This document shows, piece after piece, positions 25,784 to 34,376 of a DNA stretch of 64,000 nucleotides; position 1 is the stretch's first letter, and each line of letters begins with the position of its first letter. The stretch spans positions 62,001-126,000 of the forward strand of contig DATKND010000102.1 of the NCBI GenBank assembly GCA_035541475.1, written 5' to 3'. The position numbers and the translations under genes are program-made. Below the pieces are notes generated by a model, which was not told where the DNA came from, did not search any database, and worked only from the letters and a program-made list of their open reading frames with translations. This DNA comes from DASUFZ01 sp035541475 (GTDB lineage Bacteria; Myxococcota_A; UBA9160; SMWR01).

Positions 25784-27916
25784 TTACTGCTTGTCCTGCT
25801 TCACGTCGTCGGTGCCGACGTCGATCTCGAGCTCCTTGCGCTGCTGATCCGCCTGCGCCTTGGCCTTCTCGCGCTCCTTCTCGATCTCGAGCTCGAGCTC
25901 GCGCCGCACCTGCTCGGTGTGCTCCTGCTCCGCGGCGACACGCTTGCGCTTCAGATCGCGCAGGCACTCCTCGAGCAGGCGATTGCGCCGCGCGGCGAGC
26001 TCCTTCGGCACCGGCGGCGACTTCGCCTGCGGATCGAGGCGCACGTCGAGGTCGCGATCGCCGGTCGCGCCGTCGTCCGCGACCGCCTTGGCGTTCAGCA
26101 GGTTCTTCCCGTTCTCGAGATCGATGAACCCCGCCCACGAGCCGTCGGCCGTCGCGCGGAAGTAGCGCGCGGGCTTCTTCGTGGTGCGGTTCTGGAGGTC
26201 GACGGTCTCTAGGTTCGCGAGGTTCACGATCTCGACCACGTTGGCGAGATCACCGGGGTTGCGCACGGGCGTGAAGTAGCCGTCGGTGCGGCTCGCCATC
26301 TCGACCGTCGAGATCGGGCCCTCGAGCGCCTCGGGGCCGACGGCGAACGAGTGGATGCGAATGCCGGCGCGGTGCGCGCGGTTGGCCGCGCGCAGCACCG
26401 CGCGGACGTTGTCGGCCTCGTCCTCCGGCCCGTAGGGCAAGGTGGGCTGACCGTCGGTGAAGAAGAAGACGATCTTCTCCGACTCCGGGTCGACGCGCGA
26501 CGCGGCGCCGCGCAGGCCCGCGAGCTCGATCGTCGCCTGGTCGACGCCCGCGGCCATGTGCGTGTTTCCCTCGGGCTCGGTGGCGAGCAGCTCGTCGAGC
26601 GTGGCCTCGACGCGCTCGTACTCGTGGGTCAGTGCCGTGAGGGTGTACGCGGGTTTGGAGCGACGGCTCGTGCCGGGCACGTCGCCCGCGAAGGCCACCA
26701 CACCGACGCGCGTTGTGCGCGAGTCGAGCCCGTGCAGCAAGGTCCTCGCGCCAGCGATCTCGGCCGCGAGGACCGAGTCGCCCGGATCCGTGCTGCCCGA
26801 GCCGAAGATCGAGCCGAGGCCGCCGAGGCGCTGGCGTCCGACCACGCCGTTGCCGTTCACGTCGGCGCCGGACGGGTCGATGGTCGAGCGCGAGGTGTCG
26901 ATCACGATCACGACGTCGAAGCGGCGCCGGTCGCCGCGCGACGCCTGCGCCTGTCCCGCGACGAACACCCCGCAGGCCGACTCGCCGACCACCGAGCCGG
27001 GCGGCGGGTATTCGAAATCCACCTGCACGCTGGTCGGCTCGTCGGCGTGTCGGTCGAGCACCGGCAGCTTCCTGACGTCCGGGTGGGGCAGCGCACTGCC
27101 CATGGGCGGCGGCGGCGCGGGCGCCTCGGCGCCCTCCACGCTCGCGAACTGCGAGAACGCGGCCTTGCTCGTCTCGAGCGGCTTTGCGAGCGCCTCGACC
27201 ACGCCTTCGATCGGCGCGGCGATCACGCGCGACGTGCCGTCCTGCGAGACGTGCGCCTCGACGATCCCGATCACCTTCTGGTTGGAGATGCGCAGGATCG
27301 GCGCGCCTCCCCAGCCGCGCAGCGTGCCCGGCAGATCGAGGTCGACCTCGAGGCGCGTCGGTGTCGAGGTCACGACGCTGCCGAACAGGTTGTCCTCGTC
27401 GCGCTTGCCGCGCTCCTGCACGCCGAGCAGCGCCACGCGCTCGCCGACCTTTACCGGACCCGTGTCCGCCTCGAGCTTCCCGACACCCTGCGGTGGCTCG
27501 TCGAGCGCGTAGACCCAGTAGTCGTCGCGCATGCTCGACCCCGGATCGCTGAAGGAGTGACCCGGCGCGACCAGGAAGCGCGACGAGCTGCCGACGCGTT
27601 TGAAGCTCGTGCCGAGGTAGAAGTCGGTGCGGCCGGCGCGCGCGACGTCCTCGGGCTTGAAGGTGTGGGCGGTTCCCACGGCGGCGACGCCGCCGTCCTT
27701 CAAACCGAGGAAGAAGATCAGGCCGCGCGCGTCGACGGCGGACTTGCCCTTTCCCGGGAGGCTCGGGCGCGCGACGCGCGGCAACGCCGCGTGCGCGAGA
27801 GCCGGCGCGAGACCGAAGACGATGGCCAGGAGGACGATCCAACGACGGCGCAATCGCAGCCCTCGGCGCAGCAACCCGAAGTTCCGGCCGCCGCGACGAC
27901 GGCCCGGCGCTCCCAT
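25784..27916 (-). CDS. VWA-domain protein with degenerate trypsin-like domain
   Basis: 710 residues, exported: a basic n-region then IVLLAIVFGLAPALAHA. Residues about 60-230 resemble a trypsin-like fold (the IFFLGLKDGGVAAVGTAHTF segment includes a His in the catalytic place), but the expected Ser motif GDSGGP reads GWGGAPIL (about residue 200), so it is probably inactive. Residues about 335-560 form a von Willebrand A domain with an intact MIDAS (DTSRS, later a Thr loop, and FFFTDGQ). The C-terminal 100 residues are a highly charged Lys/Glu/Arg coiled coil. It could bind a surface ligand through metal and a peptide through the dead protease. It is divergent from the amidase, with about 150 bases between. 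Confidence 0.85.
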   Translation of the reverse strand: MGAPGRRRGGRNFGLLRRGLRLRRRWIVLLAIVFGLAPALAHAALPRVARPSLPGKGKSAVDARGLIFFLGLKDGGVAAVGTAHTFKPEDVARAGRTDFYLGTSFKRVGSSSRFLVAPGHSFSDPGSSMRDDYWVYALDEPPQGVGKLEADTGPVKVGERVALLGVQERGKRDEDNLFGSVVTSTPTRLEVDLDLPGTLRGWGGAPILRISNQKVIGIVEAHVSQDGTSRVIAAPIEGVVEALAKPLETSKAAFSQFASVEGAEAPAPPPPMGSALPHPDVRKLPVLDRHADEPTSVQVDFEYPPPGSVVGESACGVFVAGQAQASRGDRRRFDVVIVIDTSRSTIDPSGADVNGNGVVGRQRLGGLGSIFGSGSTDPGDSVLAAEIAGARTLLHGLDSRTTRVGVVAFAGDVPGTSRRSKPAYTLTALTHEYERVEATLDELLATEPEGNTHMAAGVDQATIELAGLRGAASRVDPESEKIVFFFTDGQPTLPYGPEDEADNVRAVLRAANRAHRAGIRIHSFAVGPEALEGPISTVEMASRTDGYFTPVRNPGDLANVVEIVNLANLETVDLQNRTTKKPARYFRATADGSWAGFIDLENGKNLLNAKAVADDGATGDRDLDVRLDPQAKSPPVPKELAARRNRLLEECLRDLKRKRVAAEQEHTEQVRRELELEIEKEREKAKAQADQQRKELEIDVGTDDVKQDKQ

Positions 27917-28069
27917 TCGACTCGCGGCCGCACGCGCGACCGCGCCCCCGCGTCGTGCGAGCGGAGCGGACCTCCGCGCCGCTTCGACGCCACAAGGGGT
28001 GTAGACGATCCATACGCGCCGCGCCGCCCCATGGCTCCTGTTGTAAGGTCCGGCCCTTCGGGGGCCAGG

Positions 28070-28867
28070 ATGAAGCTACGGACCGCGGCGCTCGCGGCCT
28101 GTGTGTGCGCGGCCGCGCTCGCCTTCCATCCCGCGCGCGCCGAGGACGGCTTCGACACGGTCGTGATCGACCCGGGTCACGGCGGCGAGGATTCGGGCGC
28201 GCGCGGTCCGGGCGGCACGCTCGAGAAGGATCTGGTGCTGCGGGTCGCGCGCGCGCTCGGCGAGCGGCTCGCTGCGCGCGGCCTGCGCGTCGTCCAGACG
28301 CGGACACGCGACGTCTTCGTGCCGCTCGAGCAGCGCACCGCGATCGCCAACGACGCGCGAGGCGATCTCTTCGTCTCGATCCACGCCAATGCCGCGGAGG
28401 ACGCGACCAGCCGCGGCACGGAGACCTATTTCCTCGCGCTCTCGCCCTCCGACGCCTCGGCCGAGCGCGTGGCGAAGCGCGAGAACGAGGCCTTCGGCCA
28501 GGCGGCCGGCGGCATCGCCGCGGTGAACGACCCCTTCGTCGCGCTGGTCGGCGACCTGATTGCGACCGAGCATCTCCAGGAGTCGAGCCTGCTCGCGCAC
28601 GCGATCCAGGCGCAGCTCTCCGGTCTCTCGCCGCGCTCGCGCGGCGTCAAGCAGGCGCTCTTCGTCGTGCTGACCGGCGTGCAGATGCCGGCGTCGTTGG
28701 TGGAGATCGGCTTCGTCACCAGCGCGGAGGAGGAGGCCCACATGAAGAGCGCCGACGGGCTGCGCGAGATCGTCGCGGCGCTCGAGCGCGGGATCGTGGA
28801 GTACGGACGCGGCCACGCGCAGCGCCTCGGCGGGTCGGCGCCCGCACGCCCGGCGGAGTCGCCGTGA
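28070..28867 (+). CDS. N-acetylmuramoyl-L-alanine amidase (Amidase_3)
   Basis: Periplasmic zinc amidase that cuts the MurNAc-L-Ala bond of peptidoglycan. The 265-residue protein starts at ATG 28070 with a signal peptide (cleavage after FHPARA). Zinc ligands are visible in VIDPGHGGEDSGARGPGG (His, Glu of the first motif) and FVSIHANAAED (His); catalytic Glu in PASLVEIGFVTS. There is no AMIN domain, so septal targeting must be different from AmiC. GTG of rph overlaps its stop by three bases (GTGA), making an amidase-rph-rdgB operon that mixes wall cleavage with RNA and nucleotide clean-up. Confidence 0.94.
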   Translation: MKLRTAALAACVCAAALAFHPARAEDGFDTVVIDPGHGGEDSGARGPGGTLEKDLVLRVARALGERLAARGLRVVQTRTRDVFVPLEQRTAIANDARGDLFVSIHANAAEDATSRGTETYFLALSPSDASAERVAKRENEAFGQAAGGIAAVNDPFVALVGDLIATEHLQESSLLAHAIQAQLSGLSPRSRGVKQALFVVLTGVQMPASLVEIGFVTSAEEEAHMKSADGLREIVAALERGIVEYGRGHAQRLGGSAPARPAESP

Positions 28868-29592
28868 GGAGCGACGGCCGCGCGGCCGACGAGCTGCGGA
28901 AAGTGTCGATCGAGCCCGACTTCACCGAGAACCCGCTGGCGTCGGTGCTCTGCCGCTTCGGCCGCACCCTCGTGCTCTGCACGGTGTGCGAAGAGGCGTC
29001 CGTGCCGCGCTTCCTGCAGGGCCGGGGACAGGGCTGGATCAGCGCCGAGTACGCGATGCTGCCCGGCGCGACCGACACGCGCGGCGAGCGCGAGTCGACC
29101 CGCGGCCGCGCCTCGGGCCGGAGCCTCGAGATCCAGCGCCTGATCGGCAGGAGCCTGCGCGCGGTCGCCGACCTCGCGGCGCTCGGCGAGCGCACGCTCT
29201 GGGTGGACTGCGACGTCCTCCAGGCCGACGGCGGCACGCGCTGCGCCTCGATCACCGGCGCCTACGTCGCGCTCGCGCTCGCGGATCGACGCCTGCTCGC
29301 GCGCGGTGCGCTGGCGCGCTCGGCGGTGCGCGACAGTGTCGCGGCGGTGTCGGTCGGCATCGTCGCCGGCGAGCTGTTGCTCGATCTGCCGTATGCCGAG
29401 GACTCGCGCGCCGAGGTCGACATGAACGTCGTCGCCACCGGCAGCGGGCGACTCGTCGAAGTGCAAGGCACGGGAGAGAGCGGCGTGTTCAGCGCCGAGC
29501 AGCTCGCGTCGATGACGGCGCTGGCGCTGCGAGGCACGGCGGAGCTCGCGACCCGTCAGGCCGAGGCGATCGGGCGCGGCGCGCGCGCGTGA
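28864..29592 (+). CDS. rph: ribonuclease PH
   Basis: Phosphorolytic 3' exonuclease that trims tRNA precursors. 242 residues, standard length, with the family sequences RFLQGRGQGWISAEYAMLPG, EIQRLIGRSLRAVADLAALG, DCDVLQADGGTRCASITGAY and the active-site EDSRAEVDMNVV. GTG 28864 overlaps the amidase stop by three bases; its own stop overlaps the next start by three bases (GTGA again). The coupling with rdgB is common in proteobacteria. Confidence 0.97.
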   Translation: MRSDGRAADELRKVSIEPDFTENPLASVLCRFGRTLVLCTVCEEASVPRFLQGRGQGWISAEYAMLPGATDTRGERESTRGRASGRSLEIQRLIGRSLRAVADLAALGERTLWVDCDVLQADGGTRCASITGAYVALALADRRLLARGALARSAVRDSVAAVSVGIVAGELLLDLPYAEDSRAEVDMNVVATGSGRLVEVQGTGESGVFSAEQLASMTALALRGTAELATRQAEAIGRGARA

Positions 29593-30227
29593 GCGCGGCG
29601 CGCGGGCCCGAGCTCGTCGTCGCGACCGGCAACGAGGGGAAGCTGCGCGAGTTCCGCTCGCTGCTCGGCGAGATGTCGCTCGTGCTCCGCTCGCTGCGCG
29701 AGTTCCCGGACGTGGCGCTCCCGGAGGAGGGCGACGACTACGAGCGGAACGCGCTCGCCAAGGCGCGCAGCGCGGCACGTCAGACGGGCCTGCCGGCGCT
29801 GGCGGACGACTCCGGGCTCGAGGTGGACGGACTCGGCGGCGCGCCCGGCCCGCGCTCGGCGCGCTACGGCGGACCGGGTCTCGACGACGCCGGCCGTGTC
29901 GAGCATCTGCTGCGCGCGCTGCGAGGTTGCAGCGGAGACGCGCGACATGCGCGCTTCGTGTGCGTGGCTGCGCTGGCGTTGCCGGATGGCGAGGCGTGGA
30001 CCGCGCGCGGCGAGTGTGCCGGCGTCGTGCTCGAGGCGCCGCGCGGCGGCGGCGGCTTCGGCTACGACCCGGTCTTCTGGTCGAGTGAAGCGCGGGCGGG
30101 GGTCGCGGAGCTGCCCGAAGATCGCAAGAACGAGATCTCGCACCGCGGGCGCGCGCTGCGCGCGTTGCGCGCGCGCATCGAGGAGCGGGTGGTCGCAGGT
30201 CCGCGCGTCAGGCCGGATCGCGGCTGA
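29589..30227 (+). CDS. rdgB: XTP/dITP diphosphatase (RdgB/HAM1)
   Basis: House-cleaning pyrophosphatase that removes ITP/XTP and their deoxy forms. 212 residues with ELVVATGNEGKLREF at the N-terminus, ADDSGLEVDGLGGAPGPRSA in the middle and the C-terminal FGYDPVFW plus KNEISHRGRALR, all diagnostic. GTG 29589 overlaps the rph stop. Its 3' end overlaps the convergent unknown gene by 20 bases. Confidence 0.97.
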   Translation: MSAARGPELVVATGNEGKLREFRSLLGEMSLVLRSLREFPDVALPEEGDDYERNALAKARSAARQTGLPALADDSGLEVDGLGGAPGPRSARYGGPGLDDAGRVEHLLRALRGCSGDARHARFVCVAALALPDGEAWTARGECAGVVLEAPRGGGGFGYDPVFWSSEARAGVAELPEDRKNEISHRGRALRALRARIEERVVAGPRVRPDRG

Positions 30228-30507
30228 AGCGCTCCTCGGGCGTCGGCAGCTCGGCGTCGAAGCGCGCGACGTGGCGGATCAAGCGCCGCTGCTCGCGCTC
30301 GCTGAGGCGATGGCCGCGCAGGGTCAGGAAGTCGATCAGCGGGCCGCGACAGAAATCCACCGCCGATGCGCGGGTCAGGTCCTCCGGATCCATCGATTCC
30401 TCGCGCAGCGCCAGCCACAGCGCGTAGCGCGAGATGCGCGCCCCGACGGCCACGGAGATCTCGGCCAGCAGATGCTCGAAGCGCCGACGCGACACGTTGC
30501 ACCTCAC
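30208..30507 (-). CDS. hypothetical 99-residue protein
   Basis: A small soluble protein, mostly helical, starting MRCNVSRRRFEHLLAEISV and containing LTRASAVDFCRGPLIDFL. No family recognised and no catalytic motif. It converges on rdgB with a 20-base overlap and faces away from the phosphatase gene. GTG start at 30507 has only a weak ribosome-binding site. The frame shows sensible amino-acid composition and is not the mirror of another gene, so it is probably real. Confidence 0.6.
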   Translation of the reverse strand: MRCNVSRRRFEHLLAEISVAVGARISRYALWLALREESMDPEDLTRASAVDFCRGPLIDFLTLRGHRLSEREQRRLIRHVARFDAELPTPEERFSRDPA

Positions 30508-30608
30508 GATGGTCGCCCGTGAGTGGCCCGCACGCGGAAGTGCGTGACGCCGGCGGGGCTCGCACCCGGTGAGTGACGGTCGCCGCCGCCCTGCGTAGGA
30601 TCCGCCGC

Positions 30609-31157
30609 GTGAGCGCCGACGAGCTGCTGCTGATCCGGCACGCCGAATCGGTCTGGAACGCCGAGGGCCGCTGGCAGGGGCACGAGGATCCGCCGCTCTC
30701 CGCGCGCGGCCGCGATCAGGCGGCGGCGCTCGCGGCCGCGCTCGCGAGCGCCGAGGTCGCGCGGCTCGTCACCAGCGATCTCCTGCGCGCGCGCTCCACC
30801 GCGGAGCCGCTGGCGCGCGCCCTCGGGCTCGACGTGATCTGCGATCCGCGCCTGCGAGAGCTCGACGTCGGCCGCTGGGGCGGTCGAACACGGCAGGAGA
30901 TCGCGGCGCGCGACGCGGATCTGCTGGCGCGCTTCGACGCCGGAGATCCCGACGCGCGCGCGGGCGGCGGCGAGAGCCTCGCGCTCCTGCGCGCGCGCTC
31001 GCTCGCGGCGCTGCGCGAGCTGTGCGCCGCGGCGCCCGGAGGCCGACTCGCGCTGGTGACGCACCTCGGCTGGCTGCGGGCGGTCTGGCCCGGCGCGGAT
31101 TTCGCGCACGCCGAGTGGCGGATCGCGCGCAGCGAGGCGCTGCTCCGCGGCGACTGA
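30609..31157 (+). CDS. histidine phosphatase family protein
   Basis: 182-residue branch-1 histidine phosphatase (phosphoglycerate mutase-like). The RHG motif is RHA here (ELLLIRHAESVWNAEGRWQG), the Glu/Arg region LRELDVGRWGGRTRQEI is in the middle, and the second catalytic His is in VTHLGWLRAV. Such proteins include alpha-ribazole phosphatases and broad-spectrum sugar phosphatases; the small size suits CobC-like or general phosphatases. GTG 30609 begins exactly at the family start; longer sequence to 30573 is unlikely. Converges on the SDR gene two bases away. Confidence 0.88.
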   Translation: MSADELLLIRHAESVWNAEGRWQGHEDPPLSARGRDQAAALAAALASAEVARLVTSDLLRARSTAEPLARALGLDVICDPRLRELDVGRWGGRTRQEIAARDADLLARFDAGDPDARAGGGESLALLRARSLAALRELCAAAPGGRLALVTHLGWLRAVWPGADFAHAEWRIARSEALLRGD

Positions 31158-31159
31158 GC

Positions 31160-32011
31160 TCAGTCCTCGATGCCGAACGCGCGGCTCTGGCGGCGCGAGA
31201 GCGCCGCGTTGACGCGCTCCCACAGGCCAGGGACGAAGCGCTTCGCGTAGTACATCACCCAGGCTTCGGGCGTGATCGGCGCGACGGCGCGGTTGCGCGC
31301 CACCGCTCGCAGCACGTTCTTCGCCACGCGCTCGGGCCCGTAGCCGCGATGTTGATAGGTCTCGATCATGCGCTTGCGCACCTCGTCGGTGCCGGCCGCG
31401 CCCACCAGCCTCGCGACGCTCGTGATCGGCGTGTCGACGATGCCCGGGCAGATGCAGGTGACGCCGATGCGGTGCGGCGCGAGCTCCTGGCGCAGCGACT
31501 CGGACAGGCCGACGACGCCGAACTTCGTGGTGGAGTAGGCCGCCAGGCCCGAGTTGCTGACGTAGCCGGCCGCCGACGCCACGTTGACCACGTGGCCGCC
31601 GGCGCCGCGCCGAACCATCGCCGGCACGAAGTAGTGACACCCGTGCACGACACCCAGCACGTTGATCCCGAGGATCCAGCGCCAGTCTTCCAGCGAGGTG
31701 TCGAGGAAGCTGCCGCCGATCGCCACGCCGGCGTTGTTCATCAGGATGTCGACGGCAGGCACGCGCGCGTGGACTGCCTTCGCGAAGGCCTCCATCTGCG
31801 CGGCGTCGGAGACGTCGACCACCCGGGTCGTGACGTCGCCGAGCCGGAGCGCGCGGATCTTCGCGGCGGTGTCCTCGAGCCCGGCCGCGTTCAGGTCGCA
31901 GATCGCGAGGTCGGCGCCGCGCGCCGCGAAGGCCAGCGCGCTCTCGCGGCCGATGCCGCTGGCGGCGCCGGTCACGAGCACCGTGCGTCCGCGCAGGTTG
32001 CTGACGTCCAT
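31160..32011 (-). CDS. short-chain dehydrogenase/reductase
   Basis: Classical SDR, 283 residues. Cofactor motif TGAASGIG (residues 14-21), NNAGVAIGG, catalytic Ser in VASAAGYVS and Tyr/Lys in AAYSTTK, and PGIVDTPI after strand 6. An Asp at the end of strand 2 (AICDLN) suggests NAD preference. It extends about 30 residues beyond the core, ending with MYYAKRFVPGLWERV, a membrane-associating tail seen in some lipid SDRs. It is followed by the acyl-CoA ligase gene upstream on the same strand (six bases), so both probably act on fatty acyl or sterol-like substrates. Confidence 0.92.
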   Translation of the reverse strand: MDVSNLRGRTVLVTGAASGIGRESALAFAARGADLAICDLNAAGLEDTAAKIRALRLGDVTTRVVDVSDAAQMEAFAKAVHARVPAVDILMNNAGVAIGGSFLDTSLEDWRWILGINVLGVVHGCHYFVPAMVRRGAGGHVVNVASAAGYVSNSGLAAYSTTKFGVVGLSESLRQELAPHRIGVTCICPGIVDTPITSVARLVGAAGTDEVRKRMIETYQHRGYGPERVAKNVLRAVARNRAVAPITPEAWVMYYAKRFVPGLWERVNAALSRRQSRAFGIED

Positions 32012-32017
32012 CTCTTC

Positions 32018-33727
32018 CTACGACCGCAGGCTCGCCGCGTCGAACGGCACGGTTCCTGTCCCGCGCAGCAGATTCTTCAGCAGCTTTCCGGCCGGGTTGC
32101 GCGGCAGCGGCTCGCTCACGAACTCGACGAGCTCCGGCACCTTGAAGCTCGCGAGGTGCGCCGCGACGTGGCGCCGCACCCCGACCTCGCCGATCCGTGA
32201 GCCCGGCACGCGCCGCACGATCGCCTTAACGCGCTCGCCGAGCTCCGCGTCGGGCACGCCGACGACGGCCGCCTCGTCGATCTCCGGATGGTCCGCGAGG
32301 CAATGCTCGATCTCGGTGCAGTACACGTTCTCGCCGCCGCGCAGGATCATGTCCTTCTTGCGGTCGACCACGTAGTAGAAGCCCTCGGCATCGCGGATCG
32401 CGAGGTCGCCCGTGTGGAGCCAGCCGTCGCGCACCGCGTCGGCGGTTGCATCGGGCCGGTTCCAGTAGCCCGGTGTGATGGTCGGCCCCGCGATCAGCAG
32501 CTCGCCGAGCTGGCCGTCCGGGACTTCCTTGCCCTCCTCGTCGACGATGCGGAGATCCACGATCGGCAGCGGCCGCCCGATCGAGGTCTTGCGGCCGAGG
32601 AGGTCCTTGCCGCCGTTGACCGTCGCGACGCCGTGGGTCTCCGTGAGTCCGTAGGCATTCGCGAAGGTCGGCTCGATCGCGAAGACCTCGCGCGCCTTCT
32701 CGAGCGTCTCGGGCGGCGTCGGCGCGCCGCCGAACGAGATCCCTCGAAGGCTCGAGAGATCGTAGTCGCGCACCTTCGGGTGGTGCACCACGCGGTGGAG
32801 CATGGTCGGGATCGCGCCCCACGCCGTCACGCGCTCGCGCTCGATGAGCTGCAGCGCCTGCTCCGCGTCGAAGCGGCCGACGCTGAAGACGATCTTCGCG
32901 CCGACCGTCAGCTGAGTGCACACACCGGAGTGTAGACCGCCGACGTGGAAGAGCGGCGAGGTCAGCAGCGCGACCGGCGGTCCGCTCGAGCCGCCGAGCA
33001 GCGACTTCCCGGCCATCATCGCGCCGACCACGTTCGCGAAGAGGATCCCCTGCACCTGCGCGATCGTGCCGCGGTGCGTGGTGATGCAAGCCTTCGAGCG
33101 CCCCGTGGTGCCCGAGGTGTAGAGCAGCACGAACGGGTCGTCCTCGTCGATCGGCTGCGTCGGCGGCGCGTCGCAGGGACCGAGCAGCTCGGCGATCGGC
33201 ACGGTGCCGCGCGGCGGATCCGCGCCGATGAAGAAGACGCGCTCGAGCTGGCGCAGCCGTCCGAGCAGCGGCTCGACCCGCGGATACAGCCGCTCGTCCA
33301 CCACGAGGAAGCGGCTGCCGGAATCCTCGAGCCCGTAGGCGATCTCCTCGGTCGCCCACCAGCCGTTCAAACCGACGCCGATGCCCCCGGCCGACACCGC
33401 ACCGAAGAGCGCGATGATCCAGTCGGGGCAGTTCGTCGAGAGCACCGCCACGCGGTCGCCGCGCGCCATCCCGTGCACGTCGCGCAGCGCGCGCGCGGCG
33501 CCCCACACCTGGCGCGCGAACTCCGCGTACGAGATGCGCCGCTGGCCCTGGACCATGCATTCGGCGTCGCCGCGCGCTCCCGCGTTCTCGATCTTCTCGC
33601 GCAGCGAGCGCTCGCGCTTCGCGAAGACGCGGCACTCGCGGCCGCGGATCGCCTCGCGCGCCAGCTCGAACGGCGCGCCCGGCCCCGTGAGGCTCGCGGC
33701 GATCTCTTCGTAGGAGGGAGTCGACAT
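32018..33727 (-). CDS. AMP-dependent acyl-CoA synthetase (intact)
   Basis: 569-residue ANL enzyme that activates a carboxylic acid as acyl-CoA. AMP-binding P-loop LLYTSGTTGRSKA (about residues 195-207), aromatic/helix motif ANAYGLTETHG, HTGDLAIRD, and the C-terminal catalytic Lys in PRNPAGKLLK. ATG 33727 is chosen over the upstream GTG-like start at 33763 because the family N-terminus (STPSYEEIAASL) begins there. It lies just upstream of the SDR, forming an acyl-activation/redox pair. A second, frameshifted ligase of the same broad family is at 16.0 kb. Confidence 0.92.
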   Translation of the reverse strand: MSTPSYEEIAASLTGPGAPFELAREAIRGRECRVFAKRERSLREKIENAGARGDAECMVQGQRRISYAEFARQVWGAARALRDVHGMARGDRVAVLSTNCPDWIIALFGAVSAGGIGVGLNGWWATEEIAYGLEDSGSRFLVVDERLYPRVEPLLGRLRQLERVFFIGADPPRGTVPIAELLGPCDAPPTQPIDEDDPFVLLYTSGTTGRSKACITTHRGTIAQVQGILFANVVGAMMAGKSLLGGSSGPPVALLTSPLFHVGGLHSGVCTQLTVGAKIVFSVGRFDAEQALQLIERERVTAWGAIPTMLHRVVHHPKVRDYDLSSLRGISFGGAPTPPETLEKAREVFAIEPTFANAYGLTETHGVATVNGGKDLLGRKTSIGRPLPIVDLRIVDEEGKEVPDGQLGELLIAGPTITPGYWNRPDATADAVRDGWLHTGDLAIRDAEGFYYVVDRKKDMILRGGENVYCTEIEHCLADHPEIDEAAVVGVPDAELGERVKAIVRRVPGSRIGEVGVRRHVAAHLASFKVPELVEFVSEPLPRNPAGKLLKNLLRGTGTVPFDAASLRS

Positions 33728-33779
33728 CGGGGCCTCGACGGAAGGGGCCGCGTAGCCTACCACGACCGCGCGCGAGGTC

Positions 33780-34322
33780 TCAGCGCGAGCCGACGCTCGC
33801 GGCGGCCGTCATGCGCGCTCCGCGCTGCCACCACAGCGCGACGACGATCGCGAGCAGCGCGCCCGACGCGTCGATCGCGACGTCCCAGGGTGAGCTCGTC
33901 CGCTCCGGCAGGAACGACTGGTGGAACTCGTCCGTCACGGCGACCGCGAGGGCGAGCGCGAGCGCGAGGCTCGCCGCGCGCGCGAGCGTGCTCTCGAGCG
34001 CGAGCGAGAGCGACAGCGCTCGGAACGCCAGCCAGCCGAGCAGCGCATACTCCGTCACGTGCGCGCCCTTGCGGATCCAGAACTGGAGCTGGAGAAAGGT
34101 CGCGAAGGTCAGATCGGGGACGAACCAGCGCAGCAAGGGGTACAGGTAGCGAGAGGTCTGCGCCGCCCCGAACTCCGCGCCGCCGAGCCCGAGGATCACG
34201 ACGGTGCAGACCGCGACCGCTCCCCACGCGAGCCAGAGCCGAGGTTCGTTCGCCGCGCGCGCGTTGGCTCTTTGGTCCAGCGGATCACCCCCGTTGGTGG
34301 AGCATCGCCGGTCCCGAGCCAT
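33780..34322 (-). CDS. VanZ-like family membrane protein
   Basis: 180 residues with about four hydrophobic helices (for example AWGAVAVCTVVILGL and SLALALALAVAVTDEFHQSF). The motif KGAHVTEYALLGWLAFRAL followed by VTDEFHQSFLPER is the hallmark of VanZ-like proteins, whose biochemical role is not settled apart from teicoplanin resistance in VanZ itself. ATG 34322 is chosen because the upstream sequence overlaps the divergent Ddl-like gene and reads as Arg/Asp low complexity. It starts 55 bases from the Ddl-like start, head to head, which is a notable link to D-Ala-D-Ala metabolism. Confidence 0.82.
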   Translation of the reverse strand: MARDRRCSTNGGDPLDQRANARAANEPRLWLAWGAVAVCTVVILGLGGAEFGAAQTSRYLYPLLRWFVPDLTFATFLQLQFWIRKGAHVTEYALLGWLAFRALSLSLALESTLARAASLALALALAVAVTDEFHQSFLPERTSSPWDVAIDASGALLAIVVALWWQRGARMTAAASVGSR

Positions 34323-34376
34323 GGCGCGAGCCGCAGAGCGAAGTTGAGAGAAGGGCGAGGGGGTATCCTCGCCGCC

